NCBI GenBank assembly: GCA_008973525.1
Contig: WACJ01000072.1
Span: forward strand, 372,001-436,000
Length of the DNA: 64,000 nt
DNA from: Stenopsyche tienmushanensis
Taxonomy: Eukaryota; Arthropoda; Insecta; Trichoptera; Stenopsychidae
Reading direction: 5' to 3'
A model generated the notes under the pieces. The model did not search any database. It worked only from the letters and a program-made list of their open reading frames with translations, and was not told the origin of the DNA. Positions within the stretch are counted from its first letter, which is position 1; each line of letters starts with the position of its first letter. The position numbers and the translations under genes were made by a program. Positions 49,986-60,290 of the stretch are shown piece by piece.

Positions 49986-51824
49986 AAGACATACTTCCCG
50001 TGGTCAGATCACGTGACGTCACGTTAATACAATGGTTTCCTATTCTATGAAATAGAACAATCTAATTAAATGTAAATTAATCAAGGCATACCTGGACTGA
50101 GACAATAGATTGAAAAGACTAAATCTTCTTAATTTATTAGAAAATACCATGATTTTTGCCTACAACCTGAATTTGAATAATCATCTATGAATAATTTATT
50201 CAAACGAGCTTGCTGAGATGCAGTATAATTCTATAAGAGCTTATTTAAAAGACCACTTCCTTAATCGGATGAAAAGTATAGCTATTAAATAGCAATAAGT
50301 AATATTCATTGAGGGAAAAGAAATAGAGATAATAATTTCACCGCAAAGAACTTAACAAGCCACATTGAGTGCAAAATAATTGTAGATTGACAGTTTAAAA
50401 CAAACATATCTTATCTGCAGCAAGTTCAAATAGATTTAAATGATGTCATTGCCGTATCGAGATAATACAGACACAGAGGAGTCGTCGAATTGAGACTGGC
50501 AACAGAATCGGGCAGAAATGTGGATGGTGACCATCGAAGCTTACTTCTACCAAGTAAATCCTTAAAATTTCCTTCTTTCCAATGCATCCTTTGTCGACAG
50601 AAAGAGAAGAAAGGGTATAAGGACTTAAAATTATCCTTCGTTCTGACCTAAATATCTTCACGTGGCCACGTTATTCACACGCTACCCGATGCATATCGAT
50701 TTTTCCACCGCCAGCTTACTATCCGGGAGTGGCTATGGTGAGTGGCCATGTTTTTACCATTCGCATGTTAAGCGACTGGAGTACGACAACGAAAAGGAAT
50801 TCGTTAGAAAGTCAAAAATGATGAAAGCCGCGTGTATGCAAAACGAAGCACCATAAATCACACAATTTGCTGCAAGTTTTTGTGCGGAATTCGTATTGCA
50901 ACTCCGTAGCGGATGAGTAACTGCTTTCGAGATCCACCCGAATGAAGACGCCAGCAGTCGTTCCATGCTGTGATATTTTCAAGAAAATGTTACAGCAAGA
51001 AGTCACAAACATTGGATGCTAATGGCATTCAGCAGAAGACGATCCTCCACATCCATTTAATCAAATGCATTCATTTTGCACGTAGTAAATTCACGTGCAA
51101 ATATTCCACGGGCTCCAAATCCGTTCACTATTTACATTCAGTAAATTTTAAATGCAAATTATACGAGTTTGTGGCCATTCAGTATGATAATGGACAACAT
51201 TAAAATTTACCGCGATGACCCAAAAAATATTATGTGTACGTTTTTAAAATTTCAATCCTTCCGACTGGCTATTGAACGACCTTTTAGATGAAATAAACAT
51301 TTTTTTCAATCTGATCTGAAACAAAAATACATCCCGTTAGACCCATAACTTACACAATTATCTTCAAAATTTATTACATCACTAATAGAAGTTTCATATA
51401 CGCCTAAACCGCATTATTTATTCACATATTTTGAATGCGAATATATGTAAACACGATGAATTTAAATATACATTTTTAGATTATGACGAGTTATAATATA
51501 AATGCTACAAATCATCGGCACTCCAGAGCAAAATTATCATTATAAACGCTCAATAAACAAAAATATTTAATGTTTCCGTGCATCATATTACAATAATGCT
51601 AATTTAAATGTATGTATTTTAATCTAATATACATAAGGCATTTTAGATTCGAGCGTTCTCGCAGAAACACAAACGACAGATGACCCAAATCAACATCCAA
51701 TAATTTAATAAATAATCAAATATTATCAGAATGGGTTGTTTTCAAGAATCTTTTTATAAAAGTGTTCGGATTTAAATTCAAATCCAATGTCACAAAATAA
51801 AAATCGAGAGGTCATTATATTTCA
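49986..51824. other. No recognised gene; coding-like tract of uncertain status
   Basis: On the plus strand 50662-50856 (64 codons) and 50970-51203 (77 codons), with further open stretches between, could be one decayed frame-shifted tract of about 180 residues, but no domain is recognisable. The rest is AT-rich. Confidence 0.3.
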
Positions 51825-52095
51825 TATCGATATTCCCATTATTAGAGTCGAGGTGTAGTAAATACATCACCGGAAGGAAAAGTTTAATATAAAAATTTGA
51901 AAAACATATATATACTCTACATATGTATACATAGATTGGACAGTAACTGCCCCTAGGCGTCGCCTAAGCTCGCCAATTAGTAGTTACGCCACTGTTTCCA
52001 AGCATCCAGATTTCGGCGGGAATGTCTCGATTTAGTAGCCTTCGTCGTGCAGATGAGGTGTACGATTTCTGTTGAGCACCTAAAACTGTCCGGGA
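51825..52095 (-). repeat. Inverted copy of repeat core at 9665-9880
   Basis: On the minus strand the blocks of 9665-9880 recur in order: CCTAAAACTG-type start, GGCGACGCCTAGGG, ACTGTCCAA, ATATATAC tract, TTAA-ACTTTTCC with CCGGTGATGTATTTACTACA, and ATATCGATATGAAATATAAT. About 90 bp near 51965-52060 has no counterpart in the other copy. The 34 bp inverted ends of the 9582 element are not present here. Confidence 0.6.
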
Positions 52096-53172
52096 TAATT
52101 AAGCTTCTAGTTTAAAGTTTCAAAGTGTCATCTTATTTGGGTGATACGTGGTAATAGCATGAGTAGCTTAGCACTAATGATTAATTAAAATTACACCGAA
52201 GGACTTCACAGTGTTTAATGCAATTATTCGAATAGTTTTCATAACAATAAATTTGATGCGATATAAACTTTCGTGATGGGCTTATCAACGTTGGACTTCA
52301 AGCTTCAGAGGAGAAATCTGTTTGTCCACACTCGACGATAATTTTCGTCAGCACGACTACCATGCTAAACAGAATTCCATGCTTTCGTGTAGAGATAGAA
52401 AATCTATAAATGCAATAAAATATCTCAAAGTGATTGAGTGATTTGTATCAGTCTTCCAGCAAGCGAGACACGTTTTCAAAACGAGTCTAAGACCTCGAAA
52501 CTTAGAATCCACAGCACTCCCTGGAAACGTCTCGATCTATTCATTGATATGCAACGTTTCGGAGAGTCGCCGATGCATAAAGCTGCCGAATTAAGAGACG
52601 ATGTGTTATCCCAAGTGGACCGTATTAAATGGGTATATAAATCATGTAAAAAAGCATGTACGATATATGATGGTGGAACGGTGCCGACGTGTCTGCCATG
52701 GAGCGAATGCCCTTCTCCTATGACTTCATCTCGGACATATCAACAGATTGATTCGCACACAACAAGAGAACATTCTAGCCGACTTCATGACTGGCCTATT
52801 GAAATCAAGCTATTTTTTATATAGTAAACCAAAGCGCTACCATTCATGACCGAACCAACGTTCTCGCTGGCACGCCACCGTTTACATCCACGTTTTTTTC
52901 CTTCGAGATGCAATTCTACAAATATTTTAATTGAGAGGCATGGAACAGCACTTCTGGGTCTAAAAAAGGACACGAAAGAAAATTTAATGTCTTAATCGAT
53001 GTTTGAAAGTGCAATTCAATCGAACAGCAAAAGAAATATGCTACGAATTCTACAAATCATCAATTTTACTACGCCAATTTAATCAATGTCCAAATATTTT
53101 AAAATAAAGTCTACCAAAAAATTTAAAAGCAGCCTTCAACATGCATACTCTTAAATGAAAATGATCATCGTT
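52096..53172. other. Unidentified 128-codon frame, otherwise nothing
   Basis: The plus frame 52438-52824 is the longest unexplained plus-strand frame in this half. Its translation has a charged middle part with several Cys residues and no known motif. A frame of this length is expected about once by chance in the window. Confidence 0.3.
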
Positions 53173-53435
53173 TTAGCATTTTTGTGGCCGGTGATGCATA
53201 TGTTGCATCATCGCGGGTTTGACCATTGGCGGCCGCATCATAACCACATATGCATCATGATAGCGCCGATCGTCCATATATATCAGTAATCGAAATGTTT
53301 ATACCTGCTGATGCTACATCTATTCGAAGTAATACGTTCAATTGTCTGATCCTTTGAGATAGTCAATGAAAATTTTTGAATGTTTGCAAACATACCCAAG
53401 TTTTTGGCAATTCGATGCGGCCACGATAGTGTTAA
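53173..53435 (+). mobile_element. TTAA-bounded piggyBac-type MITE, copy D
   Basis: The left end is TTAG (mutated TTAA)-CATTTTTGTGGCCG, and the right end on the minus strand is TTAACACTATCGTGGCCG, with the same TGATGCA-TATGT-TGCATCA dyad. It is 263 bp: relative to the copy at 625, about 60 bp extra lie before the right terminus. The right TTAA (53432-53435) is shared with the TTAACCCTTTATTGTCC end that follows, so two TTAA-type ends abut. Confidence 0.75.
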
Positions 53436-53468
53436 CCCTTTATTGTCCAGTACCCAAGGTATTGGACA
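53432..53468 (+). repeat. Abutting TTAA-type terminus with dyad
   Basis: TTAA-CCCTTTAT is followed by TGTCCAgTACC-CAA-GGTAtTGGACA (53444-53468), a 25 bp dyad with one mismatched pair. No right partner was found. Sequence near 53690-53760 weakly resembles 57230-57290, upstream of the piggyBac relic. Confidence 0.5.
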
Positions 53469-53885
53469 TCATTATTTTGCTGGCAGATCCTATGTCCATA
53501 ACGTGTGGAGATTTCTTCACTGTTCTGTGACGATTTTAATATTTTTTTAAAAAACTGTGGAATGAAGCAAATTTTCTAGAAGGAATACTATTGCTTTACT
53601 ACTAATTAATAGGATCATTTAATTGTTTCCTGGAATGTAAAAAGACATGTTTGCGATGGGGTATTTTTGTACGCTGCAGGTATAAAATCACACTTTCAAA
53701 CAATAGTCTTTGGCGAATTGTGTCACCGTTGAACATCTCATATTTGTGAAGTTATCTGACAGTTTGATTGTTTTAATACTGTATAATAGTTATAATATTT
53801 ACATTAAACACAAAAAATACAGCCAAAACATTGAAATCACAATGTTAAAAGCAAAAGATACGAATTTATGACACTAGTTTGAATA
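53469..53885. other. No recognised gene
   Basis: AT-rich. If the TTAA end at 53432 belongs to a longer element, this would be its interior; no coding is visible. Confidence 0.4.
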
Positions 53886-54073
53886 TTCGACACGCTCATT
53901 CTGGTGGCCCGTAGTATGAGCGTTCGCCAATGAAGCTCGGAGGTCGAATCCCTTCAATATCGAGTGCAAGGCGAGGGAAACAAAATCAGTTGCATGACTG
54001 CGACCTTTATACTTGAATGGCCATTGAGTAGACCCTGATCATGCTATGGACTGCTTGTTATATGATGACATCA
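53886..54073 (+). mobile_element. SINE-like repeat, most complete copy
   Basis: The head TTCGACACGCTCA leads into GGTGGCCCGTAGTATGAGCG, TTCGCCAATGAAGCTCGGAG and GGTCGAATCCC, which together resemble a tRNA from A-box through anticodon arm to B-box. A CTTCAATATCGAG block and a body follow, and a tail with GCTATGGACTGCTTGTTATA and TGATGAC. The tail resembles LINE-type 3' ends. Copies: 26424-26592, 29118-29255 (minus), 58333-58363. Confidence 0.55.
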
Positions 54074-54612
54074 TTAAATCTTAACAAAATCGAGCTTCGA
54101 GACGTTTTCCAACGATGATATTTTTACAACCGATCAAAATTTTTAACAAATAGTACACAATTATCAACACCCGCACTTCAATAGCCTACTAATTCAATTA
54201 AAATTTGAAGTACAACGGAGTGAATTTAATGAAGATCCGAATATTTAAACAAATAAAATTATGGAGGCTGACATGATTAATTTACCCTAAATGGGCTCGA
54301 TTCAACGACCTCTCACTATCCGGGCACTCGCTAAGGTCACTGAGGCTCGCGTTCAAATATTTGCATACAGCAAAAACAATGAGGAAGAGCGTGTAAATCC
54401 TGTATGTACTATTAAATTTGACCTGGATGAATACCAGCTACAAATTTCGATACGCAAATACCCAAGCGATTCGCGTAATAACTATTTTGCCGCCCTCGTA
54501 AATTCAAAACCCAAAAAAAAAATGTTTTAGCAAATGTGTGGCACTTATCACAAGTCTTGATAAGGACGATGTATCGTTATTCGGCAATAACAGGGTAAAA
54601 TGGTTGTTAATA
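54074..54612. other. No recognised gene
   Basis: The plus frame 54291-54530 (79 codons) starts with ATG and is of mixed composition; I cannot assign it. Nothing else stands out. Confidence 0.35.
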
Positions 54613-55088
54613 CAGTAAACTCTCGTTTAATACTCATTATTTATTAATAAAAACGCTCGTAGTTAACCAGAGCATGGAAGGATAATCGCGTATTTGCGAG
54701 CGAATTCCAGCGATTCAGAAAGAGCACTCTTGTACCGGATAGACAAGCGTTGCGGAGGACCTATGAACTATCAGTTTAACACTCTCCTCGCCCAACATGT
54801 CGCCTACAACATCTCTTCGAGCTCAACGTACAAGAGTGCTCTTTCTGAATCACTGGAATTCGTACGCAAATACGCGATCATCCTACTATACAGGTTAGTT
54901 TTAGTAATCAAGCACTTATCATCCGGGTCCATTTTTACAATCATACTCTCGTAGTTATTTCTGCCTCGTATAACAAGATTTCTTAAAATGTATATAACAC
55001 CTCAGTATTGTTCCAGAATTGAATATCAAAAATTAAAAAAGAAATATAGAAAGAGATAATCCGCACCCGGATAATCGAGAGTACACTA
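54613..55088. mobile_element. Non-autonomous pogo-type element
   Basis: The left end reads TA|CAGTAAACTCTCG, and the right end on the minus strand reads GTGTACTCTCGATTATCC. Both match the pogo-type terminus at 49473, and TA lies next to both ends. The element is about 476 bp, of which 236 bp is a nested TTAA MITE. No transposase fragment is recognisable inside. Confidence 0.7.
54663..54898. mobile_element. TTAA MITE with about 70 bp inverted ends, nested in pogo-type element
   Basis: The left end TTAACCAGAGCATGGAAGGA leads into TAATCGCGTATTTGCGAGCG and AATTCCAG, and CAGAAAGAGCACTCTTGTAC. The right end is the inverted copy, ending in TTAG (mutated TTAA). The arms match over roughly 70 bp. Total 236 bp; no coding capacity (the frame 54694-54954 only reads through it). 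A one-armed relative is at 60193. Confidence 0.8.
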
Positions 55089-56265
55089 TATGCTAAATTT
55101 AGAATTGAATCTATCTGTTGTATCCACTTGTTTTTTTGGTATTCGATTCAAATAAAGTGGTAGATGGAATTAATTCATTTTCAACCGGGAATTATAAGCA
55201 TGCAATTATTAGCGTCAGAATGAAATGGGCTCGTTTTAGTGTCTGAATTTTTTAATATGAGTGTTTAGCGGCGGACACTGCGGAAAAATAAATGGATTAA
55301 TTTTCCTCCGCTGTGCCACACCTTCTCGGCGGTTATGATATTTTTTTGGAGTGCACTAGCCAAGATTGCGGAGCCGTCAATTTCGTCGAGCAAATAATGA
55401 GCTTCTTCGGCAGCAGCAGAGGACAGCCGTCGATCGAGAGGCCTGACAATAAAAAAAAATATGACACACGGCCAGGATTTTCGATGATCCATTAGAGCTG
55501 CAGAGGCAATAGGCGGTCGCCGAAGCACGCCGAAGGACACCCACTTTGCAAAGCAATTATAAGCGAGCATGTTTTAGCAACTTTCTTACATATATGACCC
55601 TATGAAAAAATGTACACGGGAGTTCCTTTTCGATCGGCCGGGCCCGCCGGCCATTCTTAAAACACTAACTGCCATGCAAACGGTGATTATAAGAGTTGAC
55701 GTAATACCCAATAAGCGATCCGTGGGCACTTTTTTCGACGTGGAATAATCAGGTTTTACACGTACGATCATCGGCCACCGTGACAACTCCTCATCGACAG
55801 GTTTGCCATCGTCATTGAGAAAGAGCCGCCGGAATCGGATATCGTCACGTGTTCTTTTTGAGGCTCGCACCAGTGCAAAATTCATGAACGACCAATGACA
55901 CATCCAGCACGCACGGTGTTAACAATCGACAATACTATAATACGAGATCATAAAGGGCAAGTCTTGCTTATAAAGGCTCGAATTCAAATCCAGATTGTGG
56001 AAAAAAAAAATTAATAGTTCCGCTCTATAGTTTCGATCAGTTTAGCCAGGTTTCCTGAATCTGAAAAAATAAGCACTGAGACGATTAATAATTAAGCCAT
56101 ACAAGGTCGCCTATGAATGACTAAATTCGCATAATTAAAAATATCATTAAAAGCAACGATAATGTCGCAAATCGCGCATAGATACCTAAAATTCCTATTC
56201 GAAAATTCTTTTTAAAATTCTTTCCCTAGAAGAGGGTGCTATGGAGATTACCTATGTTACATCTA
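55089..56265. other. No recognised gene
   Basis: The minus frames 55265-55570 and 55586-55903 (101 and 105 codons) match no family I know; the first is overlapped by an open plus frame (55313-55495). GC is a little higher than the flanks. Confidence 0.35.
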
Positions 56266-57022
56266 GGGGTCCCAAATATTCGTAAAATCAATTATTCGAA
56301 TTACGAATATGAAATTGGTGAAGTAATCGAATATTTTATATATTTATACATGTTTTTTAACAAGGCAAAATTGGAGTTAAATTTTTACCTGTATCCGATA
56401 TTTCGAATCTCCTGTCGGGTTCGGGTTCGCGGATTGAGTCAATCCGCGCCCATATAGTCAAACGCTGAATTTCTCAGAAATTTGCTATTTTCTGGGAATT
56501 TCCCTGATTTTCTCGGAAATGAATAGCGTGAAATTCTTAGAATTAGTAAATTTCTTGGAAATGAGCTGGAAGAAATTCTAGTAATTGGAATATTTTAATG
56601 ATTTTCTTGTAAATAAGTGTGCCGTCAATGATCGACCGTGTGTGAGAGAGATATAAGTTCGACTATTTGAAATAGAAAAAGGTAATATATTTTTTAATTG
56701 CCTTTAAATATTGAGTAATTTTTGCTATTTTTATTGTTTTCAATGACTTTCAAAAGAATGGCGTGAACAAAAAAAAAGCCGCTTGCTTTTTGTATGAGTT
56801 CAAATTGAGGCAAAATGCAGTGAAAGCAGATGGAAACATTAACTGAGCATTCGAAGAAAGATCGATTTGTGAAAGAATAATTCGAAAAGGGCAAAAATAA
56901 TATCGAAATAGGGAAGATAAAAATGCTGGACAAATGGGTGCCGCATGAACTATCAGAAGGCTAAAAATGAACCGCTTGGAAGTGTTTTCTTCGTTGATAA
57001 ATACAAATACATAACAATGAAC
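56266..57022 (+). mobile_element. WVPHELSE mariner relic, longest copy
   Basis: From 5' to 3': GGGGTCCCAAATATTCG, an AT-rich block, GGAGTTAAATTTTTACCTG, TCGAATCTCCTGTCGGG, CGCGGATTGAGTCAATCCG, then transposase sequence. The plus strand encodes FLYEFKLRQNAVKA at about 56787-56828, GNIN-x-AFEERSICERII with one stop, and KMLDKWVPHELSEG at about 56920-56965. These are the first helix-turn-helix and WVPHEL motifs of mariner transposases. Everything after RLEVFSSL-like sequence is missing, including all catalytic residues. Confidence 0.8.
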
Positions 57023-57382
57023 ACCACCAACTCTTTTGGCCACTGTGTTTGGCCGGTTTCTTCTTGGGCAGTTTTTTTGAACTTCAAATAAGATTTTGGT
57101 ATTTTTTTAAATGTAAGAATCAAGTGAATACTCTAAAAATATCTTCTTATTGTCTGACCATTAATTTATCATTTGGAATATGGAAAATAATTGGTTCAGA
57201 TGAATTGAATCGGTGCAGATAAAGAGCATAAAACAATAGTCTGCGTCGAGTTGTGGCAATGAACATCTTAAAAATTATTTGTGTCCAGTAATTCAATATT
57301 ATTTTGATAGTACGTATACTTTTTATGTTGTATTCGTTTTTTGTTCTACACCTTTTTTAATAATCTACAACAGACGAACTAA

Positions 57383-58160
57383 GACATTAAAGGCTATTAT
57401 ATATTTACGGATAGGTTTTACACCAATCTAACTCTTGCTGGAGAACTCTTGAAAAGGAAATGTTTTCTCACTGTCACGATAATGACCTACAGAAAGGGTT
57501 TACCTAATCATATAAAAAGCCAAGATTAGCTGTGGAATGAAAGACAGCATGCAGAAAACAAGATACTTTAGTATTAGCTTGGTGAAACCAAATAATAGTC
57601 ACAATGCTCAGTACCAATAAATGAGAAGAAGAGCAAGGACTACCTCATACCAATCTAATCAAGATGAGCTAATAAACAAGCCAGTAGTCATTTTAGATAA
57701 CATTAAAAATAAGGGCGGGGTGAACACAGCAGATTAATACGTAACATCATATTTTTTCATGCGAAAGCCTGAAGTGGTGGAAGAATTATTTTTTTTGGGG
57801 TTTTGAAACATCGATTGTAAACTCTTATATTTTATACAAGGAATAAGAAATCAAAGAAAATAAAAAGCCAATAAATAATAAAAAAATTCGCTGACAATTG
57901 TTGATACAACTTATTGGTCACATTCGCGATTTTACGAAGTCCAAATTGGGATGATTGTCTTCAACTGATCACGATCAACGGTTAGATGGAAGTCTTCATT
58001 TTATTTATAGTAGTTCAGAGAGGAATTATAGAGACTGTATGATGTGTTCAGGCCGTGAACCTGAAAAAGCATGAAAGCAAATGCTATATTTTTGCGACAC
58101 TTACGAAAGGAAACCAGCGCTTCATTTTGAAGATTGCTTCAAAAAATGTCATATATTACA
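57383..58160 (+). pseudogene. piggyBac-type transposase relic
   Basis: Broken frames encode, in order: IFTDRFYTNLTLAGELLKR with RKGLP downstream (57395-57510); an LVLAW..VTMLSTN-like strand (about 57570-57620); ILDNIKNKGGVNTAD (57690-57735), which carries the last catalytic Asp region; and a Cys/His cluster CMMC...CDTYERK...HFEDCFKKCH (58036-58153), the C-terminal zinc-binding domain. This is the catalytic core and C-terminus of a piggyBac-family transposase. Stops and shifts are frequent. The N-terminal third is not recognisable, and no TTAA ends were found around it. It is the only piggyBac coding relic I can see, but I cannot show that it mobilised the MITEs here. Confidence 0.85.
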
Positions 58161-58332
58161 TGTCTTACGTCTTGCAAAAAAAATTACTATTTTTTATTCA
58201 TAAACCCCCAATTTTTTCATTTTATTCCATACAAATATTTTTTTAGGAAATACGCAAAAAATGGCTTGGAGTTGGTGAGAACTTTTATGAAAATATCTTG
58301 AACCCCCATCTAAATATAACGATTTAAAGCTG

Positions 58333-58363
58333 CATTCGACACGCTCACCTCAGTGACCCGCAG
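58333..58363 (+). repeat. SINE-like head fragment
   Basis: CATTCGACACGCTCACCTCA followed by GTGACCCGCAG matches the first 30 bp of the repeat at 53886. Confidence 0.4.
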
Positions 58364-60192
58364 ATAAAATATTCGATAACAAATAATATCGATCACCAAT
58401 GATGACAGCTATCACATTTAGCATATTGTATAGCGTATTTCATACGATATATTTAAAATATTATTATTCGATTCGTAATGTTTACAACGAGAAAAGATAA
58501 ACCTATCAAACGCATGCTGAAAAATAATTCTGACTTTGGAAATCTTATCTTATCTTAAACAACACATTAAAGTCGGCACGTCTCAAGGCTTAAATTATTA
58601 TAATACTTATAAAAAAAAAACATCATTTTGCATGGATCTGTATAATATACAGTTCTTTTGATGATATTTTTGGATAAAATTTACAATTCAAGCGCACGTC
58701 TTATAAATAATATTTATAAATTCATTCCGTTGTGTAATTAGTCTAGTTATTTCAACATGATAAATTACTTAAGAAAAATGTATTTTGTAATGTTTTCCTC
58801 GTTATCTGTCTTAATATTTTGGACGGTCGTTAACTTTTCTTATCCACAATCTTCTACGCAAATATGAAATGCAACTTCTCCTGATAAAATGTAATTTATC
58901 AAATTTACACTACGAACAATACATTAGAAATGTTTGAGATCGTCAAAGTCAGAAGGTCATCGAGATGATCTCAACTATTTAGAATGGTATCGATGCTCTT
59001 CTTCACCAATTAACGTTAATTGGTTGCATGGATGCTGAACGACCTGAAGTTCATTCCATCTTCGACACTGCAGCTTCTATCTCCAATCTAAAAAAATCTT
59101 ATCTCATCAATGTCTGGGCCTTAATCCATACATAGATGCGCATCACATTCGGACGGCACGATAGTGGGCATGAGATAATAGCAAAATATATAAATAAACA
59201 AATATGATTCAAATGAGACCTAAACGAATTTACATGAAACACTCTCTGAAATAAGAAAATCAATGAACTCTGAAAATAGACACAATCGATTTTCAAATAT
59301 AGGTTAATGGTGATCAATACGTGTTACATCCACATTCTGACACATGGTTTCTGATTTTTTAATGACAAAACCGCAATCATTGCCCCATGCTCATGCACCA
59401 CACCATGATTAGTCATACCTCGACAATATTATAAAGAAGCATGACATTTAAAGCGCAAAATTTCAACGTGGTATAAAGCAAGTTCAAGAATATCGACGAA
59501 TCTTTGAAGGCAAGGTTCAACCTCGATGAGATGAGCTCTGCAAATATTGGATTCTTCACAATAGGCAAAATGTATGTTAATCTCTTTTTTTTCAGTGGAC
59601 TGGATTCATCCAGAAGATACCATCGTGTGGCAAACAAAGAAGCTGCAACATGCGATCAGCAGCTGTATCTAGATTAATTGAACTGTCCGTGTGGCAAAAT
59701 CAATGTACACATATTTTAATGGAAAAAATAATTGCTTCTTCAAAATACGCTAGATAAGAAGCGAGCGAATTAATTGCACAGTGCCAAATTGAAATAAAAT
59801 ATGAACATCTCAGGATATCCGAGGAATACCGAGGTACTTGGATCGACAATAAAAAAAGAGTTGCCCTAGAACAATAGCATTGAAAGAATATGAATGCATT
59901 AGCGATGAACAACGACTCTAATTATATGAACACATTCACACAAACCGGATAATTGACAGTTTTAATCATTATATATTGACACGCCATCGCGAAATATATT
60001 AAATTGTATAAGCCGTGTGCATTAAGGAAACCATCATTTTACATTATCATTAACATTTGCATCATCATTTATAATAAACTGAAAATATAAGAATTCAAAA
60101 AAGTATCAATAATCAGATCAGAATTCATCCAGAGAGGAATTTCTGTATTGACTATGAAAAACCGTAGATTTAAACTGGCAATATCAACCCAA
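58364..60192. other. No recognised gene or repeat
   Basis: Short frames only (59099-59317, 59413-59637, 59700-59912 minus). Confidence 0.5.
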
Positions 60193-60290
60193 TTAACCTG
60201 TACGGTAGGATGATCGCGTATTTGCGAGCGAATTCCAGTAATTCAGAAAGAGCACTCTTGTACGTCGAGCTCGGAGAGAGACGGAGTTCG
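60193..60290 (+). mobile_element. TTAA MITE, single arm
   Basis: TTAACCTGTACGGTAGGATG, then ATCGCGTATTTGCGAGCG, AATTCCAG, CAGAAAGAGCACTCTTGTAC and GTCGAGCTC. This matches the right arm of the 54663 MITE. The opposite arm and TTAA were not found, so the element is truncated or deleted. Confidence 0.65.

Noticed and set aside
12122..52824. Scattered unexplained frames (12122-12461 minus, 15016-15384 minus, 50662-51203 plus, 52438-52824 plus, 25849-26127 plus) as remnants of one integrated DNA virus
   Set aside because: I could not recognise any viral family motif in them, they differ in strand and spacing, and frames of this length are expected by chance in 64 kb of AT-rich DNA. A translated database search would decide.
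53940..53960. B-box-like GGTCGAATCCC as part of a genuine tRNA gene
   Set aside because: The acceptor stem cannot be closed and the segment belongs to a dispersed repeat with a LINE-like tail, so a SINE-like head is the better reading.
21170..57043. Similar minus-strand frames at 21003-21409 and 56694-57043
   Set aside because: They are antisense readings of the WVPHELSE mariner relic, whose plus-strand sense matches known mariner motifs.
58257..58330. Similarity of the piggyBac relic's 3' flank to the right end of the 46342 MITE (TGGAGYTGGTGRGAAC)
   Set aside because: Only about 20 bp are alike and no TTAA end follows at 58330, so a parent-derivative link cannot be supported.
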